A stretch of DNA of 64,000 nt. It comes from Chimonanthus salicifolius. Taxonomy: Eukaryota; Streptophyta; Magnoliopsida; Laurales; Calycanthaceae. The stretch covers positions 18,605,828 to 18,669,827 of the forward strand of contig CM023540.1 of the NCBI GenBank assembly GCA_013350335.1. The letters are read 5' to 3'. Positions 1 through 10,005 of the stretch are shown here, in pieces; position 1 is the first letter of the stretch; every line of letters begins with the position of its first letter. The notes under the pieces were generated by a model that did not search any database, had not been told where the DNA came from, and saw only the letters and a list, made by a program, of their open reading frames with translations. The position numbers were made by a program, and so were the translations under genes.

Positions 1-1763
1 GACGACATAGAAAAAATAATTTCTTCTAGACTCGGAAATGCTACTTGCTTGGCACCATCACCATCAACAACATTTCCACAAAACTCATGACCCAACCTTT
101 CTATTCCATGATTTCCAACAATTACCAAGAATTTAAGAGATGGAAGTTTTCCAAGTGGTGGCAATTTCTTCAACATGTAGCAAGAATTAATGTTTAATTC
201 AACGAGATTGGGCATGACAATCTTTCCATCTGCCACACTCATGTCCCATTCCTCCCATTTGGTTATTCCATAGAAAGAAAGTTTTTCCAGCTTTGGAAAA
301 GCCACTGCTTGATTCCCAGTAAACTCATTGCCCACTTGCTCTATCTCATCATTTCCCCATATATTCAGATACTTGAGAGATGGAAGCTCCCCAAGATTAG
401 GTAGTTGTCTGCACTTTCTACAATCAGCCAAATCCACTTCAACTAATTTGGAGAACAAAGATAATTTGTTCATCCAACTTGGAAATGTTGAACCCATGTA
501 GTTTTGAATTTTCAACTGCTTCAAATTTGTATGGGGTGGTCCGAGGCCTTCAAAAACATCATCCATCTTCTTTACCACACTTTGTTCCATGGTTCCCCAG
601 TCATGTTCTTCCCTTCTCTCACAATGCAAAGTCAATGTTTGAAGGTGCTGCTTCTTCCTTAGATTTGCCTCTTTAGCCTCGTCCCCACTTGTTACTCGGT
701 CCAATCTTCTTATTTCTAGATTTCCACTAAGGTAGTTAAGGTTTTTCAACTCTCCAATCTTGTATCCATCCTGTCCCCACACAATGAATGTACTTAGTGT
801 TTGAAGTAAAGACAGTTGCCCTATTCCTCTCGGCATATGCATTAATTTTGTTTTTTCAGTTTCAAAATGTCTTAAGCTAACTAATCTGCTCATTCCTTCA
901 GGCAATTTACGAAGCTGGAAACAACCATTGAGTTTCAATGTTTGTAAATTGCAGAGATTGGCCACTGATTCAGGCAGATTTGCCATATAATGTAACTCAG
1001 ACAAATTGAGATATCGTAAATGTGTCAATTCTCCTATAGAAGTGGGCAATTCTTCAAGCTTAGAGCCACTAAGATCCAATGTCTTGAGGAACTTTGCATG
1101 CTCAAATAAATCAAGAGGAATTGTATGGATTGATGAATGCCCAAGCAATAGTAGTGTGTGTAAGCGATTCAAATTACACAACTCACCAGGAAATGATGAC
1201 ATGCCATAATTAAGGATGAAAGAAGAGTGACGGCTCTTAAAGGAACTAAGGTCTGATTTTCTGAGGTTAACAATACAACATTCACCCTCACTAGCATCTT
1301 GTGCAAACTCATGAACAAGACTCTGCATTTTACAGCTAATTATGTTTCCACTGTCATCAGTTTCTGCATCTTGAAACAACGAATACCGCAATAAATCATC
1401 AAAACATTCTTGACCAATTTCCTCCACCCCTCTCCTTCTTTCAGATCTTATGAATCCTTGAGCCATCCATAGCTTGACAAGTTCATTTTTTTCCATCACA
1501 TAATCCTGAGGGAAAAATGAGCAATAAGCAAAGCACTGCTTTAAATGCATTGGCAAATTGTAATAACTCAATAGTAGAGCCGGAATGATACCCTTTTTAC
1601 TTCCTTTTATATCCCATATCTCACTCTCAAGGATTTGTTGCCAATCTGATACCGTCCTCTTTCTTTCCATTACACCCCCTATTATCTTTACAAAAAGAGG
1701 CACTCCTTGACACTTCTTCACAATTTCCTTCCCAATATTTTCCATCTCCGGACAACCTTCTCT

Positions 1764-1766
1764 TTA
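1764..1766 (-). other. In-frame TAA stop inside the CNL pseudogene (second)
   Basis: The minus-strand codon TAA follows AFIGR and precedes REGCPEMENIGKEIVKKCQG, the usual run-up to the GLPL motif. The frame is unchanged on both sides, so this is a point stop and not a frameshift. Confidence 0.85.
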
Positions 1767-1979
1767 CCTCCCAATGAAAGCTCTACGACTGAATAGTGAC
1801 CAACTATCCTCATCGGATAATGCAGTGAGACGGTGAATGTAGTTTGTGCCCATTGCTACTGCAACATCCTCAGTGCGAGTGGTTACCAAAATTCTACTTC
1901 CATGCATACCACTACTAATTAGCCGTGCTAATTTCTCACACTCTATTTCATCATGATTCCACAAACCATCCAAGATGAG

Positions 1980-1982
1980 TTA
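1980..1982 (-). other. In-frame TAA stop inside the CNL pseudogene (first)
   Basis: The minus-strand codon is TAA between Asn-Phe and Leu-Ile-Leu-Asp. In the intact paralogs of this window the residue before LIVLDDVW sits in a continuous hydrophobic beta strand, so one substitution from a sense codon such as TTA would explain the stop. The frame resumes immediately with recognisable kinase-2 sequence. Confidence 0.85.
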
Positions 1983-2840
1983 AAAATTCTGCTCAAGCAA
2001 TATACGATGAAGATACTTTTGCAAGGAGAACAACTCCCAGATGGTAAAATGAGTTGTCTCATCATTTTGTATGATCCTTTTCTCAAGGTTTTTCACACTA
2101 AAATCTTGAGACATAGACACCCATAATCTCTTTACAAAATGTGCCTTCACCCTCTCGTCATTGTAGATCAATTGAGCTAAAGCTGTCTTTCCAATCCCCC
2201 CAATGCCCACTACAGAAATAACTGCGATTCCTTTCTCCCCACCATTGCTATCTCCCATCAACTTGCTTATAATGACATCTCTATCTTCATTCCGCCCATG
2301 TATTTCTAAAGATTTATTTACTAAAGGATTGATCTTTTGGTAGCCATTTGTCTCAACCATCTCAGCCTCATGAAATTGGTACTTGTTCTTCTCATCCACA
2401 ATCACATCTAGTCTTTCCCTTATCTCTTTTATTCTACATTCAATGCTGTGGTTTGATTCGGTTTGATTGGAAATAAAATCAGATGGGGATAAGCAGAAAT
2501 GTACCTTGTTTGTGATGGTGCCATCGCTATCGCCATCACCATGACCGTCACCATCACTTGCATTGACTTCTGAACTGAGAACCAGTGTTCTCCACTGATC
2601 TAGTACATCATCCAGGTCGTAAGCAACATCTTTGAGCTTCCCCAACCAATGTCTCACTGATTCATCGTACAATTGTCGAGTATCTGCATCGTTGAGGAGA
2701 GCTTGGATGGATGTGAAACTACTAGAAAGCTTTTGCAGTTCATCAGCAGCACCCACCATCAATTCAACCCCTCCTTGGAGAAGAAACTTGTTGAGATCCT
2801 TGAGGACTGTAGAAATGAGAGCTTCTGCCATGCTCTCCAA

Positions 2841-3936
2841 GGATCAAAGGTTACGAATGGATTGGTGGTTTACTGGTATTGAGATTTGAGAGTGATGATG
2901 AGAGGAAGCACAATCTCTTCTTGGAACATATTGAAATATATAATGATGTTATTTTCTTGGGGACTAGGAAACCTCACATTCACAACCATTTCTTGCGTTC
3001 CAAGCTCAAGTATCATATGCCAAAATTCTAAGTCAATACATCATTTGAATATCGAGTTATCAACGGTTGACTTGATAAATTAATTGAAAGTGCTGATTCA
3101 AATCGAAACATGAACAAGGATGGATGAACCCAGAATCAGAAATAGAAAAATATATGATTTGTTTAATGATTTGTTGAAGTACATGATTTGTTTAATGAGC
3201 TACATGAAAAATATTCCTTTATTAAATTAGAGAAATAGAAAACTCAACGTAATTTAAAATCTTTTTCGTCTGCCACTAGGCTATCAAGTGGATGGTCAAA
3301 TTTGAAATACTCTTTATTACGCCAACAATTGATTTTATGGTAATCAGATTAAATGAGTTTGATTTTAGTATGACAACAATTGATTACAGTATCCGTCGAC
3401 ACGTTGCGCGATTAAAATCTCGGCCTCAACGGTGTATGTAACAGTGATTTTTTTTTTTAACTCTATGAGCCCCACATAAGGCTTTCCTTCTCCTTCTTCG
3501 TTTCCAGCCCCACAAACAAGAGAGTGAGAGGGGAAAAACCTTATTTTCGGCCATTTCAATCTCAATTTGAAGTGATTTTCGGCGCATTTGTTAGATCTAC
3601 ACTATCTAAGTTTGAGTTTTTCATTCATGCAATTCTTTTACGGGATTTTTGAAGAAACCCCTCATTTATTAAAGTATTAGCTTCCAAAGATCTTATTTTT
3701 CAATGTTAAATTTCATTTTGCTGTAATAATTTTTAATTTACTCCGAGTTTTTGGTCTAAGATAAATGAAAAAATAGGGGGTTTTGAAAATAAATCTTTGT
3801 TTTTATTTAATCATTCAATTTTAGGGGTAATGGAGGAGGGATTTTGTTTGAATTTTTTTTTATAAATTTTCAATGAATTTTTTTTTTTTTTTGTGAAATG
3901 AAATTAATGGATGAAGTTGTTTAAGTAATTTGTTTG
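2841..3936. other. Gene-free upstream flank of the CNL pseudogene
   Basis: No coding signal was found. The first part would hold the former promoter of the minus-strand pseudogene. A purine/pyrimidine-skewed stretch at about 3440-3560 resembles transcribed leader sequence but leads into no reading frame. The rest is AT-rich. Confidence 0.5.
3726..3846 (+). repeat. Direct repeat, left copy (partner 4381-4500)
   Basis: About 120 bp including ATTTAATCATTCAATTTTAG followed by GGGTAATGGA recurs at 4381-4500 in the same orientation with moderate divergence. The hAT-type element at 3945-4315 lies between the two copies. Confidence 0.75.
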
Positions 3937-3944
3937 GGAATGGT

Positions 3945-4315
3945 TAGGGTTGAAACTCGAGCGACTCAGGCCGGATTTTAATAAATCCAATCCAGCACAT
4001 ATAAAAAATTATTGAACCCGACTCGAATTGTTCAATTCAACTCGACCTGACTCAACCTGAGTACTAGCTCGAATTGTTGGCCTGACTCAATCCGAGTGCT
4101 ATATTAAATTTTTTGAGTGCGTAGAGTCGGGTCAATTTGGGTTGGGTCGGGTCAAATTTCAAAAGCTTAACCCGACCCGACTCAAATTTAATTCAGATTT
4201 TTTTTTTCCTTCAACCCAACCCGACCTTAATTTTAAAAATATAAAACTCAACCTACTTGATTTCTCAGTCAGTTCATGCAGGTCGGGTTAAAACCCGACC
4301 CAAGTTCCACCCCTA
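3945..4315. mobile_element. Non-autonomous hAT-type element with 8-bp target duplication
   Basis: The left end TAGGGTTGAAAC and the reverse complement of the right end, TAGGGGTGGAAC, form imperfect terminal inverted repeats of the kind known for Ac/Ds-like hAT transposons. The element is flanked by a perfect 8-bp direct repeat, GGAATGGT, at 3937-3944 and 4316-4323, the duplication length expected for hAT transposases. The 371-bp interior has no reading frame. It consists of degenerate GGGTCGGGT / AACCCGACCC runs in both orientations, so much of it can fold on itself. Two related, more degraded elements lie at 32440-32925 and 55546-56040. Confidence 0.85.
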
Positions 4316-4323
4316 GGAATGGT

Positions 4324-5607
4324 TGATGTAGTGTTAAGACCTTAATGAAGTGTTTAAATGTTAGATCTCATGCATTTGTAATTTTCTTTTAATTTAATTA
4401 AAAATTTTGCTCTAAGGTAAATGAGAAATTAGGGGCTTTTGATAATAAATTTTTGTTTTTATTTAATCATTCAATTTTAGGGGTAATGGATGTATGATTT
4501 TGTGTGTTTTATTTTTTAAATTGTTTTTTCCAATTTTTTTCTTGAAATTTGTTCGGCGAGATAAAAATTCATAGAAGTCGTTTAAAATGAGTGTAATGTT
4601 TAGGATCACTGGTCGGACTTGAATTGGACTTTGAAGGCGTGTACAACTCCATGATCGGCCACCGCTCAAAAAACTCCATGATCGGCCAACTCATTGGTGA
4701 GTTGTGATTGGATGGTTTTGAAAAGCTCAAATCCAACTGGTTGAGCATGTTGTGACCTACGTTAGTTCTTGAGCCAACTAGTGTTGCTTTCCACACACTT
4801 AAATCCCTATCTAAGGAGGCTTCGGACAGCCACCAAAGGCAACCAAGTGGAGGGATGAGCAAACATCTAGGAAAGGCTAAGGGTTGAGTTTAGACTCCCA
4901 AGTGTGGGAAGTCGAGTTATCTTTACGTAAGTTGTTTCCGCTTAAGGCTAGTTCTTTGTTTTTTAATAGAATTAAATAAAGTTTGCATTGTATTTTTTAC
5001 TTAGTTAAATTGGATTATTCGTTGGAATTCCATTTAATTTTGATTGCATTTCGTTTATTTAATTTAATCGAGCAAACTAGAATTTCGGAATTACTTTTTC
5101 CTTGGATGTGTATAGCATTACTTTTGGATTGGAACACATTCAATTGACATTGAATACATTTCTGTTTTGACTCTGTGGTTCCACGATAGTTCAATTGGAT
5201 TGCTATCCTCAGCTACATAATTTTCTTTTAAAAATATGACGAACTATGGCAGATAAATCTTCCATACATCACAAGTTTCATCTTTTTAGACACTTTTGTT
5301 TTTCCCAAGGTTCCTTGAAAGAAATATTTTTCACTCGAACCTCCACGAGGAGCAAGATCTTTCCTCGAACTCTTTTTTTTTTTTTTTTTAAATATTAGTT
5401 GTGGACCCAGGCAGATATCTTGGTCGATATTTGCTCATATCAGACAAATATCGGCCGATATTTATATTTTTTTTATTTAAAAAAAATAGCCTTTTTCAAT
5501 TTTTTTAAATGATTTTTTTTTTTTAAAAAGGCCATTAAAAAATAAAAAATTGAAAAGAGAAAGATCTCGCTCGAGATCTCAGCCGAGCCAAGATTTCAGC
5601 CAACCCT
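4324..5607. other. Gene-free AT-rich stretch
   Basis: No gene was recognised. Apart from the direct repeat at 4381-4500 there is a short tandem repeat at about 4645-4695 (ACTCCATGATCGGCCA twice). Positions 5400-5600 contain the motif TATCGGCCGATAT and long A/T runs, one of several such patches in the window. Confidence 0.5.
4381..4500 (+). repeat. Direct repeat, right copy (partner 3726-3846)
   Basis: This is the second copy of the repeat at 3726-3846. The spacing of about 652 bp includes the 371-bp hAT-type element, so the two copies were originally about 280 bp apart. Confidence 0.75.
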
Positions 5608-5811
5608 GATCATAAGTAGTATGAACCCACCACACTGCATCCATTTATAGAAAACCAACCCTTACTTAGATTATAAGTACAATACCCATGGCTCAAAAGG
5701 AGAAACTATTTTAAGATCCAGCCACAGTGCTACAAACCCGCCACCTTATTTATCATCACATTTTTAACCACTATCGCTTATTTCATGGGAGTGGGATATT
5801 TTCCTCTATTG

Positions 5812-5943
5812 TTAGAAAATATAATCGTCTTCATTGTCGTCATTGTCATTTGAACTCATTTCTGCACTGAGCTGCAATCTGGCCTCTGGATAAACGGGGC
5901 CTATTAATTCCTCAACCAGCAGAGCAACGACTTCATCCGCCAT
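5812..5943 (-). CDS. Possible microprotein, 43 aa (copy A)
   Basis: The minus-strand frame starts at the ATG 5943-5941 (MADEVVALLVEELIGPVYPE...) and ends at the TAA 5814-5812, giving 43 residues with a hydrophobic or amphipathic start and an Asp/Asn/Glu-rich tail (NDNDDNEDD). It is not a family I recognise. The case for coding is comparative: copy B has the same first 34 residues and differs in the tail by an in-frame 6-bp indel, while surrounding DNA has ordinary substitutions and indels. In copy A an LTR element begins at 5956, only 12 bp upstream of the ATG, and separates the frame from its former TATA region, now at about 9747. This copy is therefore probably not expressed from its own promoter. 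The frame extends upstream into the insertion, but that extension is accidental. It could also be an exon remnant or non-coding. Confidence 0.4.
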   Translation of the reverse strand: MADEVVALLVEELIGPVYPEARLQLSAEMSSNDNDDNEDDYIF

Positions 5944-5955
5944 TGAAGAATGGGT

Positions 5956-6323
5956 CTGCGGATCACCCACCATGCAGTACAATATTCCAGCGGAACTGCC
6001 CCTGTAGTCTATCGGGTGCACCAAAAAAAAGTGGTTCTTCACAACCGAGTGGACTCGTTTAGCCCCTCGGGTGCACCGATAAACGGTGGTTCTTCACAAC
6101 AGAGTGGACTCGCGGATGTATCTGAAATGGTAGTCCTGCGGGTGCACCTGCAGTGGTGGTCCTCCATACCACCAATTTTCCTTTTTCTTTTCTTCTTCTC
6201 CACTCGGTTACCCCAACCGAGTGGACCCGATGCATGCTGCCTATGTTGCTGTCGCAGCTTTCCTCTCTCCGGCGCTACCTCCTCTCTCCGGCGTTACCTC
6301 CGACTTCTGGCAGATCTCTCTCC
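5956..6323 (+). repeat. Inverted-repeat arm, left (partner 8182-8549)
   Basis: From CTGCGGATCACCC to CAGATCTCTCTCC this arm is the reverse complement of 8182-8549, both about 368 bp, with scattered substitutions. It carries degenerate tandem units built on GGGTGCACC and GTGGTTCTTCACAACCGAG. Confidence 0.85.
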
Positions 6324-7632
6324 TGTTTGCTGCTGCTGGAAAACCAGATCTGCCAACTCGCGGCTACCATTGCCGCTCTCCTCCTCTTGCTACAGATGCA
6401 GCAGCCACGACACTGAGAAACCCCTCTGCTGCGCGCCTCCGGCGTCGCTGCATGCATCACGGCCGCTTATTGCTTTGGCAGTGCCCCTTCTCACCTGAGA
6501 TCTCTTCTCCTCAGGTCCGGGTGAATCAGCCTCTTCTTCTCCAAATCTGAGCGCCTCTACGAACTGCGGCAGAACTGGGCTTTGGCTGCGCTCCTCACGC
6601 TTGCTGCTCTCCTTACAACAATGGAGATCCCCTGCACTGGTTGCACGAGACCTCTCAGCCCGGCGAGCAACCCCTCTCAGCCGCGCCTCTGCGTTGCAAC
6701 GCAGCTCTCTTTCCGTGCGGCCGACGCCTCTGCTCAGCGTTGTAGTTCTCAGATCTGTTTCTCAGATCTAACCGAGAAGACCCCTTTCTTTGCCGCAGTG
6801 CTGTTCCTCTGAGATGCCGGTTGCCAATTTGATTTCCAGATCTTGCAACTCCGGCTGATGATTCAGCCACCTCTCTGCTTTGCGTCTCTACTGGCTATCC
6901 TACAGATCTGTTCTCCGATCAGATCTCAGATCCGGCGTTGCCAGCTGTGCTCGCCTCTCCTTTTTGTACCTCCTTCCGATCTGGAGACATCAGTTCTGGA
7001 TGGATTCTCGGAAGAACCTTTTCTCTGCCGCTGCTTACGGCTCCACCGGCCGTCGATCTGCTGCCTGCTGTTTGCTGCCGCCGGAAAACCAAATCTGTCT
7101 GTTTTTTTTTTTTTTTCCAGCAAACTTCCTTCTGCTAAATCTGATCTGAACGCCTCCGACTGTGAGTCCTCCGGCCTGCTTGGCCGTCTCACTCCTTTGA
7201 CAGATCTGTACCGATCTGAAGGTCCTAGATCTGTTGATTTATTCTCTACCACAGATCTGGCAGCTACCTGCTCCTCCAGCAGCATTGTTGATCTCACTTC
7301 TGAGATAAGTCCGCACCGCCTGCCAGCGCAGTTTCTTGTTCTGCGTCACTGGCTGACGCTTGCCTCAGATCTCAGATCTGAATCGAGAAACTCCTTCTCA
7401 ATTTCTCAGATCTAGCCGCCTTTCCTGCAGTCTCTACCGTCTGCAGATTCTCACCGATCTGCTGTTTTTTTTTTTCTCGAATTACAGATCTAATCTCTCA
7501 GATCTGATTTCCGATCCGACGAACCTGTCTCTGGTTTTCTTAGAATCAACCTGGAACGGATCTGCCTGCGCACTACCGATGGGGCTTTGTCTTTCCAGCC
7601 GCACCTCAGTTGGCTGCCACTCACAGATCTGA
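6310..7632 (+). repeat. AGATCT-rich interior of the LTR element
   Basis: I count at least 17 AGATCT hexamers in about 1.3 kb, most within CAGATCTG or TCAGATCT, in a C/T-rich background. The reading frames here are low-complexity and not conserved. The related element at 42660-43155 has seven more. Confidence 0.75.
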
Positions 7633-7731
7633 AAAAAACCAAATCTGCAGCGGTATTGCATTGTTGCTTTTGCCCCTCTCCTTTTGCAGACAATTCCGAC
7701 GTGTGATTTATCTGGCCCGAATCGAACCTTC

Positions 7732-7745
7732 GCTCATGATACCAC
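7732..7745 (-). other. Primer-binding-site-like sequence next to the minus LTR
   Basis: Directly after the LTR end, the minus strand reads GTGGTATCATGAGC, close to the TGGTATCAGAGC complement of initiator methionine tRNA used by many plant LTR elements, with one extra base. It confirms that this LTR faces leftward and served as a 5' LTR. Confidence 0.55.
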
Positions 7746-8181
7746 TGTTAGGGAATAGACCCAATACCCACATACAGAAAATACAGACTCAATCACACAT
7801 AAACACAGAGAACACAGGATATACGTGGTTCGGCCCAACCTTGGCCTACGTCCACGGGAGAGTGTAGATTTCATTATAGTTAAAAAGAATACAGATACAA
7901 TATTTGGATCCCACGATCTCTTTTGGTATCTTCCCTCTCTCTCTATCTCCCTCACTACACCTTTGCTGCAAGAGGCCCCTTCTGGCCTCGGAAGGCACTC
8001 GGCCGAACGGCAGGGTTTCCATGAAACCCATGTCCTTAATATATAGCAGTATTGCAGTGTCCTATGTTTAACAGTTTCCTAATGTAATTAGGAATCCCAT
8101 TTAATTAGGAGCCCTATGTAATTAGGAGTCCCATGTAACTAGACTTCTAATTTCAGTAGAATTGAGCCACAAGTTCCAACA
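7746..8181 (-). repeat. 436-bp LTR, minus orientation
   Basis: On the minus strand it starts TGTTGGAACTTGTGGC at 8181 and ends CCCTAACA at 7746. It matches the plus-oriented LTR at 9303-9738 along its whole length with scattered differences. It includes the CCGTGGACGTAGGC and CCGAACCACGT blocks often seen in the R-U5 part of plant LTRs. Confidence 0.85.
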
Positions 8182-8549
8182 GGAGAGAGATCTGCCAGAA
8201 GCCGGAGGTAACACCGGAGAGAGGAGGTAGTGCCTGAGAGAGGAAGGCTGCGACAGCAACATAGACAGCATGCATCGGGTCCACTCGGTTGGGGTAACCG
8301 AGTGGAGAAGAAGAAAAGAAAAAGGAAAATTGGTGGTATGGAGGACCACCACTGCAGGTGCACCCACGGGACCACCATTTCAGATACATCCGCAAGTCCA
8401 CTCGGTTGTGAAGAACCACCGTTTATCGGTGCACCCGAGGGGCTAAACAAGTCTACTCGGTTGTGAAGAACCACCGTTTTTCGGTGCACCCGATGGACTA
8501 CAGGGGCAGTTCTGCTGGAATATTGTACTGCATGGTGGGTGATCCGCAG
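8182..8549 (-). repeat. Inverted-repeat arm, right (partner 5956-6323)
   Basis: It begins at the base next to the outer end of the minus LTR (8181/8182). That means an LTR terminus is joined directly to internal element sequence, as expected of self-integration or end-joining between two copies. Confidence 0.85.
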
Positions 8550-8822
8550 GTTTACAGTTTCAGATGATCCCGCAGGACCACAGATTCAGGTACTCCTTCA
8601 GCAGAGAAAAATCAACGGTCAGAATTGTTTTGCAATTTCTGGAGTCATCAGGACTCGAAATTGAGATCCGTCTTCACCTATGTGATCGTAGTGAAGAGAT
8701 CTATGAGGTGACCAGTGTGGATTTTGAAAAAGAGGAAGAATCGGGGAGTGGTCGACGGTGGTACGTGGGATCACATCAAGGAAACACGGCAAGATGTAGC
8801 CGTGAGAGGGTTGCTGCACTGT

Positions 8823-8916
8823 GAAGGACCTTGGACCTTTTTTGATGGTACGCGTGGAGATGACACGGTGAAGGACCTTGGACCTTTTTTGACGGTACGC
8901 GTGGAGATGACACATT
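8823..8916 (+). repeat. 47-bp tandem duplication
   Basis: AAGGACCTTGGACCTTTTTT...GACAC occurs twice in a row (about 8823-8869 and 8870-8916) with one base difference, in the second interior segment of the LTR element. Confidence 0.85.
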
Positions 8917-9287
8917 CGCCATATGCGTAGAGAGGCCGAGGTGATTGCAGCTAACATATTAGTGTGTGCAGGAACACACTATGAAGGAAACGCAGCCTCG
9001 CGTTCGTGAAGCACGTCGGGATGTGCTCGTAGAACGTAGGAAGCGGAGTTGCAGATGCAACACAGGGTCTTGGACGGCCAAGATCGAGGTGGAGCCCGAT
9101 TGGGCTATACAGTCTTACTCAAGACTGGTGGATCATCCTAAGGTATGGGATGCGCATCTCATGCAGAGATGCAGAGGATTACAGCTGCAAGTGGAGCATG
9201 GCCGGGAGCAGTTAGTGTGCACAGAGGTGCATAGTTGCAGTGGATGACGATGTCACAGTTGTCTCTAGAGGAGGATCAGTGGATTTT

Positions 9288-9302
9288 CGCCAAGGTGGAG
9301 AT
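9288..9302 (+). other. Polypurine tract of the 3' LTR
   Basis: CCAAGGTGGAGAT immediately precedes the LTR start TGTTGG. The same tract (CCAAGGTGGAGTT, minus strand) precedes the LTR of the related element at about 42056-42069. Confidence 0.7.
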
Positions 9303-9738
9303 TGTTGGAACTTGTGGCTTAATTCGACTGAAATTAGAAGTCTAGTTACATGGGACTCCTAATTACATAGGGCTCCTAATTAAATGGGATTCCTAATTAC
9401 ATTAAGAAACTGCTAAACATAGGACACTGCAATACTACTATATATTAAGGACGTGGGTTTCATGGAAACCCTGCCGTTCAGCCGAGTGCCTTGCAAGGCC
9501 AGAAAGGGCCTCTTGCAGCAAAGGTGTAGTGAGGGAGATAGAGAGAGAGGGAAGATACCAAAAGAGATCTTGGGATCCAAATATTGTATCTGTATTCTTT
9601 TTATCTATAATGAAATCTACACTCTCCCGTGGACGTAGGCCAAGGTTGGGCCGAACCACGTATATCCTGTGTTCTCTGTGTTTATGTGTGATTGAGTCTG
9701 TATTTTCTGTATGTGGGTATTGGGTCTATTCCCTAACA
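9303..9738 (+). repeat. 436-bp LTR, plus orientation
   Basis: It starts TGTTGGAACTTGTGGC and ends CTATTCCCTAACA, directly after a polypurine tract, so this is a true 3' LTR. The right flank (ATGTGGTG...) joins the copy A spacer that is continuous in copy B. Confidence 0.85.
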
Positions 9739-9930
9739 ATGTGGTGTTTATATAGCAGTAACACCATCACTATGGGTGGGGAAATAGATACGATAGTCGA
9801 TATTAAAAATGAAAGCTGACAAAGACATGAAGAATTTTTCTTTTTTAAATTCTATAGGTGAAACACACAAAAGAAGTGATTTGAATCGAGTAGTGAGAGA
9901 AAAGAAAGGCATCATTTTTTAGGGCATCCA

Positions 9931-10005
<75 letters not shown>

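Larger units (their letters stand above)
1..2840 (-). pseudogene. CC-NBS-LRR (RGA-type) resistance pseudogene, partial
   Basis: Read on the minus strand from the ATG at 2840, the frame encodes an Rx-type coiled-coil N terminus (MAEALISTVL..., then GKLKDVAYDLDDVLD), an NB-ARC domain and leucine-rich repeats down to position 1, about 946 codons, and continues beyond the window. NB-ARC motifs are P-loop GIGGIGKTALAQ, RNBS-B GSRILVTTR, a GLPL variant (CQGVPLFVK), and RNBS-D CFAYCSFFPQDY. The frame is open except for two TAA stops, at 1980-1982 just before kinase-2 and at 1764-1766 between RNBS-B and GLPL; everything else stays in one frame. Motifs are also weakened: kinase-2 reads LILDGLWN instead of LxLDDVW, and the MHD position reads MQS (KMQSLVHEFAQ). 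An intact member would be a nucleotide-switch immune receptor in the cytosol or nucleus. The two stops plus decayed motifs make this a recent pseudogene. It lies on the same strand as the two intact CNLs but is a different, more distant subgroup. Confidence 0.9.
5956..9738. mobile_element. Rearranged LTR retroelement with inverted LTRs
   Basis: This 3.78-kb insertion is absent from copy B, where the site (about 36607) is continuous. In order it contains a left inverted arm (5956-6323), an AGATCT-rich interior (6324-7732), a primer-binding-site-like sequence, a minus-oriented 436-bp LTR (7746-8181), a right inverted arm (8182-8549), a second interior (8550-9288), a polypurine tract and a plus-oriented 436-bp LTR (9303-9738). 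No gag or pol reading frame is present, so it is non-autonomous. A related element lies at 38864-43181. The PPT and LTR ends (TGTTGG...CCTAACA) look Copia-like. No 5-bp target duplication surrounds the whole insertion, so its left end was lost or rearranged. Confidence 0.8.

Noticed and set aside
2632..2889. Plus-strand frames of 85 and 69 residues
   Set aside because: Antisense shadows of the CNL pseudogene's coiled-coil region.
5950..6498. 182-residue plus-strand frame in the LTR element
   Set aside because: Ser/Leu/Pro/Cys low-complexity translation of C/T-rich repeat sequence. It starts outside the element and crosses its boundary, and the mirrored arm at 8139-8489 gives a similar frame on the other strand.
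6843..7415. 190-residue plus-strand frame
   Set aside because: Overlaps several frames of similar length and follows the AGATCT-rich repeats. No domain or conservation.
9303..9738. Solo LTR
   Set aside because: It has a polypurine tract and element interior on its left and a second LTR in inverse orientation, so it is part of a rearranged element.
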